64,000 bases of DNA from Astropecten irregularis (taxonomy: Eukaryota; Echinodermata; Asteroidea; Paxillosida; Astropectinidae), in the NCBI GenBank assembly GCA_963971285.1, contig OZ020259.1, forward strand, positions 8,184,001 through 8,248,000, read 5' to 3'. The notes beneath the pieces were generated by a model, which saw only the letters and a program-made list of their open reading frames with translations, searched no databases and was not told the DNA's origin. The translations under genes were made by a program, and so were the position numbers. Each line of letters opens with the position of its first letter. The first letter of the stretch is position 1. Shown piece after piece: positions 1 to 11,000 of the stretch.

Positions 1-653
1 AACATTCTGTATAATTTTGTTTTCTTTATTTTTTATAAATTAAAATGTGATACATTTCTCATGTGAAAGTTGTTAATCTGCTGATTTTGTCGCCATTTAT
101 TATTTTGGGCGATGTAAAAATACGTTTTTTACAAGAGCCATTTAGGGAATAAGATCTTTTCAAACGATTGAGGGGGCTTTATTTTCGAAGAGTTGAGATT
201 GGATTTTTGTTTGAGAAACATTTGTATAAATTGTTGGCTTTTATCTTTCTTAAAATAAAAATGTGGGTGTGTCTCCTTTTTTGTTTTGTTGATTTATTTT
301 TTGTGTCTTTGTCTCTTTCCTTTTAATAAATTGTTGGGTGAGATTTGGCTACGCAACGAGCGTGAAAGCTCTGCGCATTTCCAGCACCGCGACGGGGACG
401 CATCTCACATGGTACCATGTGGTCTTGAAAAAGACCGTTTGGGTTTCGTGGGGTTTTCAGTTCTCAGTTCTCAGTTGAAAAAGTCAGTTATCCGCTTCTG
501 CTGTGCTTTATTCTTCTTGACGTGGTTGACAGCTTGTTCAATATCGATAATCAGGTCAAACACGTGGGACATGTTTTCATTCTGAAGTGCAAAGTCACGC
601 AAGCTGTCCAGTGAAAGCATCGCTTGAGAAATGGAGACAGCCTTGGGAGGGGG
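1..653. other. AT-rich flank, no gene seen
   Basis: This is AT-rich sequence with poly-T stretches. No ORF in it shows family resemblance. A GC-richer part from about 340 to 650 runs into the Tigger transposase fragment and may be its 3' untranslated end. I looked here for the last 7TM exon seen at 50654-50815 and did not find it. Confidence 0.4.
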
Positions 654-1508
654 TTAGCTTTCTTCGCTGGCTTCCTCTTCCTCCTCAACTTCAACTGGGC
701 TTGAGATCGCGGCCACAATGGCGTCGTCGGTGAGCTCAATCGTGCAACGGACATCGTCGTCGACAGCAGCGTAGGATTCTAGGGTTGTACCTTGTGGAAC
801 ATCGACCCCAGCTTGTCGGAGCTGATCAAAGAGGCCTTCATCTTCAGGGATGTTGTCGTTCTCAGGCCCGTCCAGTTCTTCCTCATCTGCGTCCTGGGTC
901 GTGGCTTCCACCTTAAAACCGGCATGCTGAAAGCAGTTGGCGATTGTGGTGTCCTTCACCTTCTTCCAAGATCTCTTGAGAAGGATCATTGCATCCAGCA
1001 CCGTAGGGTTGTACTGCTCCTTTTTGTCCAATGCTTCGAGGAGAGCCGTGATCATGTGGTGACGGTAGTGGGTCTTCAAGTTTTGAATGACGCCTTGGTC
1101 CATGGGTTGGAGCTTAGCTGTCGTGTTCGGCGGAAGGAAGACAAGTTTGACATTCTTCAAACCAGTGATGTGGGGATGTGCGGGACAGTTGTCGATGACA
1201 ATGGCGATCTTGCGCTTTTTCTTGCGGTACATCTTGTTGACGTTGCGAACCCATTCTTCAAAAATGACAGATGTCATCCAAGCCGTCTTGTTCGCCTCGT
1301 ACTGAGTTGGCAGTGACTTCACATTGGCGAAACACCGAGGTTTCTTTGACTTGCCGATGACAAGTAGGGGCAGCTTTTCACTTCCATCCATGTTGGCGCA
1401 AACCATGGCAATGTATGTACATTTATAAGCAATGGCCGTGTCCCACAGGAAACTTTTAGAGGTAACAGTTTCACCGCAAAGAAATGAAATATTGTAGTAG
1501 CATAACAA
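654..1508 (-). mobile_element. Tigger/pogo-type transposase fragment (DDE_1)
   Basis: A 284-codon minus-strand ORF matches the C-terminal two thirds of a Tigger (pogo/Tc1 superfamily) transposase. Family-typical strings are CANMDGSEKLPLLVIGKSKK, the second catalytic-aspartate block VIDNCPAHP and the third block LQPMDQGVIQNLK. An acidic C-terminal tail follows. The N-terminal CENP-B-like helix-turn-helix and the first catalytic aspartate are absent: sequence above about 1450 no longer looks like the family. With 284 residues against roughly 450-600 for full Tigger proteins, this is a 5'-truncated relic. I did not identify terminal inverted repeats. It lies just 3' of the decayed 7TM exon on the same strand, probably as an insertion in that gene. 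Confidence 0.85.
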
Positions 1509-1699
1509 TCCTTTCTTCTTTTACAATGAAATTATTGATTAAGATGGGAATTCTCACAACACACACTAATCACATTAATCACAAGACGAGTTGGAAATAT
1601 AACCCTTGTGACTATCATTGTGGCATTACACTTTACATCGGAATTGATATTTAATAAGTAAGGCCAATATTAATGCTTTCTGAAATATACCTTATGTCA

Positions 1700-2057
1700 C
1701 TCGAAATGTTTTGAGTGTCTGCCATTGGACATGTCTGGTCCTTCAGAAAACTGCCCATGGCAAAAAATGATGTTGAAGCTGACACTACAAAGACATTGCA
1801 CCATCGGCAATGCAAAGGAGACGTTGCGATTGGTGGCATCGGTGTTCCAGTACATGTTTGCCTCGACGCATATCACCGGGGTACCGATACAAAACTGGGG
1901 GATTATCCAGACGATAACTATACCGAGAGGAACACCTCAGGTGAGGCAGGAATACATGACCAGGGCGCGGCTAACACCAGCTGATCGCTCGCTCCTCGGC
2001 ACCATGGAGGTCAGCGTAATGACCAGCTCATTGCCCACAAGCTCGAAACTGACTGGT
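1700..2057 (-). pseudogene. Decayed 7TM (secretin/adhesion/Methuselah-like) GPCR exon, unit 1
   Basis: Read on the minus strand, this block encodes ELVITLTSMV followed by LVMYSCLT, a stop, then GVPLGIVIVWIIPQF and EANMYWNTDATN. A basic loop leading into Tyr-Ser...Trp-Gly-x-Pro is the usual TM3-TM4 signature of secretin/adhesion-type receptors. The stop (TGA, 1939-1937) sits where that signature has tryptophan. The same TGA occurs in the second copy at 52914-52912. A possible acceptor lies near 2057. No matching TM6/7 exon is visible in unit 1; its place may be outside the window or lost to the Tigger insertion. Family assignment is inference from short motifs. Confidence 0.5.
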
Positions 2058-2429
2058 TAAAGGGTGGCTGCAAAGATATTTAATCAAATCCATCGAAATA
2101 TTTTAATTAACTTAAAAAAAAATATTAAATTTGGTTTTTTTTCCCGCATCCGGTGATGCTAGTCTGGTTTCCTGCCCAAATATTCCCTGCCGATTGTTAT
2201 CAAAAATGCCATAATGATGACATTGTTGAGATAAATATTGAGACGAGACGACTTGTACCACTCCGAAAGTCGACTTGGCGAGATAAATTATCTGGATAAT
2301 TGGAATGAGACCCGTGGAGCTCCGTAGATATGCTTATTACATGACGTTTTTTTCTAAATGCTTGATGGAAATTAACTCCACATGAGAGTCACATATCGTG
2401 GTTATGGCTCAAAGATTTAAATTCAGGGT

Positions 2430-2680
2430 TTGGCATTGCTTACAGTAACTATCTCCCTCTCGACCGATTATCCCGGCCAGCTGAGCAACCAGCTCGATCC
2501 TGTGACGTTGCCAAACCACGCATAGCCCGTCCAGCCGGCCCAGGCCAAGTATTGGCCGCAGGCGAAGGGGTGCCCGAGCCGTCGGCTTATTTGGTATATA
2601 CGGCGTAGCTAAAGACTGGGCGGAAACAAACGGCGTTTCCTGAGTCAGCAAGCAAACACAGACTATGTTATACACATAAT
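2430..2680. repeat. GC-rich block conserved upstream of both receptor genes (unit 1)
   Basis: A locally GC-rich, CpG-containing stretch in AT-rich surroundings is repeated almost unchanged at 54650-54900. Both lie about 2.4 kb upstream of a GABA-B-like start codon. Open frames exist on the minus strand but differ at their ends, so coding is doubtful. It could be a SINE-like insert that predates the duplication, or a regulatory or noncoding-RNA element. Confidence 0.5.
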
Positions 2681-2883
2681 TATATTATGCTCTAAAAAAC
2701 ATGAACCTTCTAATATATATATAACTATATTAGGCAATTATACACAGAGGACTTTAACTATGCTTGGTAACATTCATGCAGTCCTATGTTTTGCAAATTG
2801 ACTTGTATGTTGAAAACGACCACTCCAAAATGTTCCTTCGGCATTTCGGTCGAATCCCATTAAATATCCCTCGTGGCTAGAAA

Positions 2884-3180
2884 TTATAAAATTAAAAAGA
2901 GAACGTCAGCATTTATATGATTAGGATCCTTCTTAATACCATTCGTATAACACAGAAGGAATTGTGGCGTGAGAGAAGAGACAGACTTATTAATTAACTT
3001 TGGCGGTGAACGGTTGAATGGAGAGACAGTTTCACGCATATTGTGTTTCCAGTAATGAAATACGATGTCATTGTTTCCATTGTCAATGATGGCGAACGGG
3101 ACGCAAAGCAGTTTCCCCTGATGCACTACCTGAGATCCCAGCCTAAAAATGATTTAAAAGATGAATCAGTTTGTCTGTGC
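2884..3180. repeat. Duplicated upstream block (unit 1)
   Basis: This segment is colinear with 55110-55350 and most similar across 3000-3130. Overlapping frames on both strands stay open in both copies, which is better explained by overall sequence conservation than by coding. No protein family is recognised. Confidence 0.45.
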
Positions 3181-4520
3181 TTTTATTTTCAATGGTTCCT
3201 GGTGTCCTTGAAATTGACTATACGACTTTGCAAGGTAAACATGACTCGGGTTTAAAAGGTGCGCTGTAAATGACGCTGTTGACAAATCAAACACTGCCTA
3301 ACCATATGCGTATTCATATAAATATGTTGTAGCCAAAACAGCAAGCGAGCTTCAAATTCTATTTTTAAGATTCGACAAAACCCCTCTTTTTTATGGAGGT
3401 GGTACTAGTTTTAATTAATACTGTTTCAACAAATAAAGACATAAGTACCAACCTGAAGACAATTCTTTATAACGAATACTCGTTTTTTAGGTAAAGTTTA
3501 AATATTAAATGTCTTTCCTGCATATTCATACAAAAGTCAGTCGATACAGCCGAAATAATACATCGATTTTTGTATAGATTTTAAACTCAGTTGTTATCTA
3601 TTCTTCCTTACAAGTAGCAGTTAAAATAATGTTTTTAGACGATCACTTTATTACCAGGGAACATTCAGAATAAAACTATATTGTTGTTCATGCTTTCCAT
3701 AAAGTTCAACTTTGCTATTTTGATTCTGCTTCAACGTTTGTTGAATCCCTCTGCATTCGAGTGCAGTTTGAACATCAGCAAAGCTTCGATATGATTTTTT
3801 TCTGGGGAATTTTTAAAAGTGTCCTAATATTTCCAATACCAATTTAATTTATTTCAAGCTCTGATGTTATCCAATCTTATAAATGAACGGTATTCACGTT
3901 ATATTTTATCCGGAGAGAACATACCTTTTTGATTATTTTCTTTCTTCAAAATGGAAAGTCATGAATGACAAAATGTCATTGATTTGGTTATTGATCCGCA
4001 TAACAGAAAAATGAACTCCAAAGCAATTTGAATTATTGCTTTTGAGATTTCTTGATCGTGTTCTTTTTGAAGAATATTTGAACTTACTCAACGCAATTGT
4101 TATTTATCTTTAATCATAATAACATAAACGCACAAAATGTAAAACATCGTTGGCCCAAGTTAGTTCTTAATAAATTATTAATCTTTGTTTTCTTTAAAGA
4201 AAGTTTTTTACCGTAAACATATTTTCATATGAATCATAAGGTTGCTCAATCAAACCTTTCCTTCATTATGCCCAACGATACCACCCAGGTTTTTTTTTTT
4301 TCAATTGGTTCCCCTTTTCGTCTCATTAGTAATTGGATCTGGTTTAATTATTGTCGCAGTGGGTCAAAATACATTCATTGTATTCATAAAAAGGAAAATG
4401 CATATTGTTTTGAATTATATAAATTATACCTTTGTTTTAATTGAACATCGGTTTAAAAAAAATAACATCACGCTAAATGCGATTGATAAATGCGTTTATG
4501 TATAAACATTTATTTTATAG
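3181..4520. other. AT-rich upstream region, no gene seen
   Basis: Low-complexity AT-rich DNA that drifts in parallel with 55415-56870 of unit 2. No splice-compatible ORF or recognisable repeat was found. Confidence 0.35.
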
Positions 4521-4645
4521 GGCTAGAAAAGTTAAGTTGGTAGAGCGGCTGTACATTATTAAGTCGACGCTGGTTCGAATCCCGCTCCAATATTTTTTTT
4601 TTCTGTGTTGACCTTTCAATGACTTAAAATTGAATCCCTTTCCCT
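4520..4645 (+). repeat. tRNA-derived SINE
   Basis: An A-box-like TAAGTTGGTAGAGCGG near 4532 and a B-box GGTTCGAATCCCG near 4573 form a type 2 Pol III promoter, followed by a T-run terminator. The cloverleaf is not canonical, so this is a SINE head and not a tRNA gene. The downstream motif (TGACTTAAAATTGAATC) recurs beside the B-boxes near 13000 and 35350, which defines a family. It is absent at the equivalent place in unit 2. Confidence 0.6.
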
Positions 4646-4889
4646 TGCGGTTATTTGATGATTAGTATTCTTTTATTATACAGTTGCCTTTTGATGTTTA
4701 CATTTCCAGAAAATCGATGACCACCTCCACATGAACAGTTCTAGATACCAATTATGGACAAAATGTTCAAGTGTTATTGGGGATCACGACAAAGCCTTGA
4801 CTGGGTAGAATGGCAGAAGGTCCCTTTGTTCGGCTTAATTAAAGACAAACGTGCGCAGGGACAGAAAAACACGAAGAAGATACACTGCC

Positions 4890-5030
4890 TGTCAATGCAG
4901 CTGATTGGATGTGCGCATTGAGTTACGCGACACCACCACATCTGAAGAAAGCACGGCGATCGAGATACTTAGTGCATCGGACTGGCCGGGCAAGAAGCTA
5001 TAAATACGGTGCCCTTCCCTGCCAGTGGAG
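4890..5030 (+). promoter_or_regulatory. Core promoter of GABA-B-like gene, unit 1
   Basis: TATAAATA at 4999-5006 lies 98 nt before the start codon. An inverted CCAAT box (CTGATTGG) lies near 4903. A conserved block (ACGCGACACCA ... ATCTGAAGAAAGCACGGC) sits between them. The same elements, order and spacing occur at 56890-57030 ahead of unit 2, whereas flanking DNA is diverged. Confidence 0.6.
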
Positions 5031-5096
5031 CGGCCTATTTCGTGGGAAGGTATTTTCCATCAATCGACGCAAACGTCAGTCATTAAGAAGGAGACC

Positions 5097-8000
5097 ATGA
5101 TCAAGTTGGGAATGTTGCTGTGTATCGTCTGTTTCATCATGGGTGTGGTGCCGGCCGACTGCCAGTCCAACACCACCAAGCTCTACCTCATCGGCTTGAT
5201 TCCCTTGACTGGATCGTACAGCGATAACAGGACTCTTGGGCCGGCCTTTGAGATGGCTATCGAAGACATCAATGTCAACCTTGATATCCTACCGGGTTAT
5301 GAACTGGTTATCACATTGAAGGATGCACCGGTAAGTCCTCACAAATTATTTTCTTAAGAAATATTGTCACTATTAGATACATTTTATGGTGTAGATTCCA
5401 ATCTTTGCATAACAAGATCATGCTATTGACATAGCATTTGGCAATTTGTGAACAATACAACATTTCAGAGACATAACAACAACCGACTGTTTTGTTACTC
5501 CGATGCATTAGACATATTTTCCACAAATTGTATGCTTAAAGGTATATTACATGCCTGGTTAAGGTCACATAACAGAACTCAAACTTTGTATGAGCCATAA
5601 TGCATTGTGCATGAAATGATAAACCTGTGAAAATGTTTAGCTCAACTGGAAACCTGAGTCACGACGAAATAGCGTAAAAGCATCTCAATTTTTCTTCTGA
5701 AACACAAATAATGGTTTGGATCTTACCTCGAGATCAAAACTGTTCCATTATTTGTTTTACTGATTTTTTAATGAATACATCATTTGAGGCGGAAGTATTT
5801 AAACAGTATGTTTCTACCATCATCATCTTCATACCCTTAAAGTTATACTTAAATCTGTTACCATTTCTGTTGGGATATGTTACCGATATTGTATAGTAAC
5901 TTGAAACTTTTCACTTAGAGTATTGTTACATGCCCTTGAAATGACACTATTGCAATTCAGGAAAATTCGGTTCAACGAACCTTAGATAATGGCATTATAA
6001 AAACGCATTTCTTTGGCTGTCATAGTTTTAAGTTCCCTGTGTTTGTGTTAAAATCATTTTATTATAAACTCGGAGGTTGGAACGTCGTGACGTCATCTCG
6101 GTAGCTGAATTCGGTAGCTGGTTCACAAGCCATCAAGTAATGCTAAGCTGGTTTCCGCGTCACTGACGGCAATCAAAATCCCGTACTAGAGTGTTAGGCG
6201 TGGACACAAAATGAAAATTGGTGCGGTTTTCTTCGAGAAAAAAAAAACATGCGGGAGGAAAACAAAAACTGTTATCAAATTTAATATATTTTTAAAAATT
6301 AAATTAAATTGTTTCGGTAAATTTTATTAAATATCATTGCAGCCACCTTTTAAATGCTCTACAATAATCCAAGTGTAAAGAAGCTAACTAAGTGTAGCAG
6401 GAATGTACATACAGACTTCAAGACAAGTGTGACATGCATGTAGCAAAACTGATTTTCGTAGACATTCTGTGGGATAAAGTGGTGGCCCAAATGCATTTTA
6501 CGGCACAGAGTTGAAAACCACCAGAAACATCCAAGGATCCAGAACAATCCTACGACATTTGAAAAGCTGTTAACATTATTTTGTTATACGATCCACACCA
6601 GTCGACATATCATCGCACCAAGTACAGTTGACCGTTTGCAAAACAGATACGAATACCACAATACAGTAAAAATGGGAAGAATTCTTAAATCAGAATTTGG
6701 GTATTGAACTCATTTGGTGTTACCGTTTCGTTGAAATCCTCCTTAAAATAGTTTTCCGGAGAAAGGGCAATCGGCATCAAGTGAATTTGTTTTTTGTGGG
6801 GACTTAGGAATAATTTCTGAACTGTTCAAATGATGTACCAAAATGCATAAGGGATAAGGGCTAGCACTAGCCCACATACTGAATTAATTATGTTTTTAAA
6901 CCAAGTTATGTAGTGTAAACATAACCTTTAACCTTACGCAACTTCATCATCAAAAGTAAATCTGTTATGTTTGATTGATTCATCCAGGGAGGATATGAAA
7001 ACAATGTATTGCCCTTCAGCGACGTAAATAAGCACTTCACAAAGTGTCTATTGCGCATACCACACAAAAATCATGCGCTGTATTAGATTGGCTTTCAGCC
7101 TATGACCTCCTGCTTACTATTGCAGATGCCATCCGCCAGTCCACTGATCTTATTGGGGTCAGTGGAGTGAATCAAATCCCTCATCGGCGGGCGCCGAAAG
7201 TATATAAGAATTGTCGAATTATTGAATATCACATAATAATTCAACTGGACGCTAAACATTATTAAGTGTCACGTTCAATAGATATGCATATATTATAACG
7301 ATCGATAAGGTTGTTTCTAAGTGTACTATTAGTCTACAAATCACTGGCATATACTGTTTATAACGCAGATTTTCTGATTTTAATCGGAAATGGTATTGCT
7401 AGTGTTTTTTTTCTTTGTTGGTTTTTTCCGTGTTCAACGGAAAAGGTATTATTTTTGTTCTTTCTGTTTTTGTGTTCCTCTTCTTGACGTTTAAGTTACT
7501 ATAGACTTTTTGTCGGAGCCGTGAAACCATCCATATACCACAAAATATATTTCAGGGATTATTTGCAGGTTTACTTTAATCGAATTTGGGAAAGGGATGG
7601 GAAAGCTTAGAAATGATTGCCTAATGTATAATTAATGACGACACAAAATTCATACTTTTTACGCAATTGTTTAAGTTTGACACCCCCCCAAAAAAAAAAA
7701 ATAAAATAAAATAAAATCAGTGCATGCAGGCCTATTACCCGCCCCCAAAACCAAATCCACAGAAATCCGATCCCTGCAACAATGCATGTGACAACAAAAG
7801 TAGGCTCGAAGCGCAGGAGCTCATGCTGGCTAACGGACGTTGTGTGGGGTTTTGCTCTTTGATTTTCAACAAAAACGAGGGGCCGGCAGGCAAAAAAAAA
7901 GCGCGACTGTAGGCACGATCTCACACACCAAAAAGCGCACTCCAAATCCTGACCAAAATAGTCGCGCTTTCTGTTGTGTTCCCACAGCCAAAAAACGTCG

Positions 8001-11000
8001 ACCCAAATCGTACCGGTACGATTTCTATCAAACTGTCCGCGCGCAGTGAAGCGTTAAGTTGGCATGCATCCTGTGCTAAACTCGCGGGCCCGCCTAGCAT
8101 GATGGGATATAAAAACCGGTATTTTTTGGTGCACCTTTCACAGAGCAAAAAATCGCGACTATTTGCAAACAGACGCAGTATAAGTGCGATTTGGAGTGCG
8201 CTCCAAATCGCACTAATAGTCGCGATTATTTGTGTCCCCACAAATAAGCGCGACTATTTGGGTCGCGCTGCAAATCGCGACCCAAATATAGCAACGCATT
8301 CGCTATAATAAATTTCTTGTTTGTTTCCATAGATTAATTTAATTAGTCAATATTGTGAGCAGCATATCTGTAGAACTACAAATGCCACGATAATATTTCT
8401 TTTGCAAAAGCTTAGTAACATCCAGTAGATGGGAATGCTGCATTAACAGGAGCTGTGACATCATCATGACGTCATCAAAGCGACTGATTTTCTTTAATAG
8501 TGTTAAAATTGAGACATTACGGAAAAAAATCAGTGTTTGGATGGAGTGAAATCGAGGCTGAATATCATAATTGTCAAAATACTTCATTTATAACTTGTAT
8601 ACTCAAAACGTAAGAAAAAGCCTGCTTTGTATCATGTTTTGTTAACTATGAATTGAGATACAAACGTGTACACGTATAGGGAAAAACAAGTAGACACCGT
8701 ACCACAACATTATTGCCCTAAACATTATAGCCTAAGTACTGTACAATTTATCATCTGGAGGGTGAACATTCGTGCCCGTCGTGTGGTGAGTGTGATGAGA
8801 TCGAACTCAATTTCAAGAGTCCAGTTAAGCCTATTGCTTATTTCTTTTCATTGATTGTTCGCTTCGCTTGAATCCTTCGAATAATGCCTTTAAAGCTCAT
8901 GAAATAAAGTCGGAGCAGCTCTGTGTTCGTCCAAGACCAAGAGCAATGGGCGTTGATCAGGAGGGGGGGGGGGGGGGTTTGGGGGGTTAGGGTGTACACC
9001 TCAGGTTTTTATTTTGTATATAGGCCTATATAATGTATGTACGTATTTGTGCACAAACGCACATCGAAGTATTCGACCCAGCTACAGGATCATATCCCGA
9101 GGTCTGAGGACATGTCTACACTACTGTACTGCGGGGAATGGATCCGAGTTTAAACAAATCCACCTCAAAACGAATTTTTATGACATGCAAAAAAAAAACT
9201 CCTTCGTCAGTATATTTAAGAAAACAAACAGAAAAATTTAACAGCTACCACTGACATCGCAACAACCTACATATTTTGCAGTAACCAATAACATTCAGCA
9301 TATTAAAAAAAATGGTACAATTTGACAATCTCGGGCAGACCTTGGCCCTGGATCAACATACAGAAACCATCTTCAGACCCACTCGATCCGATCAGTAGTT
9401 GTAGTCCTATATCATAATGGTTTTGACTTACCGTATGTGGCAGCCAGCAGCATCATCAGAGCTAAACACAGACGCATAGTGACACCCTTCTTCTATCCCT
9501 CTCCCGCCTTGCCGTGAATTCTTGACGTCCGATGAAGGAATTATATTCTGAACTTGAAATACTCTTAGTATGGTTGGCCTCAAATATTTACTAGAGAATC
9601 ATCAGTGTCGATGTATCATTGCAACTTGTCCAACTGACGAGCCATCGGCAAAGCTAAATGAATCCGTATGGGTTTTCGTTCTCTTCGCTGCGTCAGCGGA
9701 GCTGGAGGCAGGTGCGCTTTGTTGTTCCCCTGTCTCCAAGCAACGCATCCGTTACCATGATAGCTCTGCTTATGACTGGATGCTTTTGTTGTCTTTGCTT
9801 TGTTATTTTCCCGGTGGATCTAATTCATATCAAAGCTTGAATTCAGGTAAAATGATTGTCAAATGATGGAACTAAATACAAGTATTTCAGGCACATTTTA
9901 ATATGATAATGTAAAATCAAACAGAAAAGAAGAATCATTTTCTTCAGCCAATGCCATTCTGTCACAAGACGTCTGGGTACCAGCTAATGCATTTGTATGA
10001 TTAGAGTTGTTTCTCGATGGTAGCCACGAGTATCATTATGTACGTGGAAATACATAGTCAACATACACGTGGTGCTGGAATGAAGGGGAGATAAACAAAA
10101 AGCATAATGGTGGAATGATGGAAAACCAAGATGATGACGTGTTCCTGTACATTAGGAGGTTCCACCAGTACAAGTTGTGTTATATTATAATAATATTCGC
10201 GGAGGTATGCCCACTATGGAACCGTTTTGTGGATGAATGTTTCAAAAATTATAATACATTACTTCTTCATCGAGTCTATGCAGATTTATTTTTTTCAATA
10301 AATTATCCTACCAATCTTATGCAGCTATTGTTGACATTAAACCTTCCCTATTCCAAAAGCGAGCAATAGGAAATTACCATGCAACAGAATAACTTTAACT
10401 CTAACTCTTGTAAGAAATTGTCATTCTCGAAATCATTTTTTTTTGTGGTAACAGGTACTTTATTTCTCCATATTGCAGTTCAATTGTCCAATACTCTGAT
10501 CAGTTACATTTTTGCACAGTATTACATCTTCATAACTCATCTCGCCTTTCAAAATAATACCTCGATCGAGGAATATAAACACATCTTTGACAAATCCATA
10601 AGCTCAGTTTGTTCAGAAACGTTTGTTCGTAAACAAAAAACATTAGTAAGAATTGTTGTGTCAAAACCTGTTTGTCAATACTCTTTGTCTTGTTACTGTC
10701 CCTCTGTAGCATTAATTTGACAATTCTCCTTTTTTAATCCATCAGCAATTATAACACCTCATCTTTCCCTCACTCATAATCCCCTTGTTCACTGTACCAT
10801 TACCGTTTTTCAAAGATTCACTAAATACTTTGAACAGAAGAAAGGAAAAGGTGAAAATATATCAATTCAAGACGTGACTTAATAATACCTTCATCGTACA
10901 ACATTTGGATAACATTTACTTAAACAAATTCAACAAACTCAATCCTTTCGTTTGAAACATCAGAGAAAATGTGAATCTATGCAATGTTCATCATTTCTAT

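Larger units (their letters stand above)
5460..8300. repeat. Intronic duplicated segment, left copy
   Basis: Colinear with 28970-34720 once a nested insertion at 30211-33300 is removed. Shared stretches include TGTATGCTTAAAGGTATATT-type sequence near 5530, a block around the TGACGTCA site at 6088, and a long stretch at 6880-7860. Divergence is small and includes indels. At the right end the palindromic element is in opposite orientation in the two copies. Only the first part (near 57450-57510) is recognisable in unit 2 intron 1. Confidence 0.75.

Noticed and set aside
2409-2675. Minus-strand 88-codon ORF in the GC-rich block
   Set aside because: The counterpart at 54694-54900 diverges in its C-terminal part and lacks the same end; coding not supported.
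3043-3255. ORFs on both strands conserved in unit 2
   Set aside because: Both strands are open in both copies, with different ends; explained by recent duplication and not by coding.
4529-4601. Possible tRNA gene
   Set aside because: A- and B-boxes are present but acceptor and anticodon stems do not pair; better called a SINE head.
7840-8308. Overlapping ORFs on both strands
   Set aside because: Arise from palindromic GC-richer repeat sequence, which avoids stops on both strands.
9570-9866. 98-codon plus-strand ORF
   Set aside because: No domain, signal or splice context; composition like chance frames in this region.
10115-10720. Two long plus-strand ORFs with hydrophobic stretches
   Set aside because: AT-rich frames give Phe/Ile/Leu runs by composition; no family motif and no partner exons.
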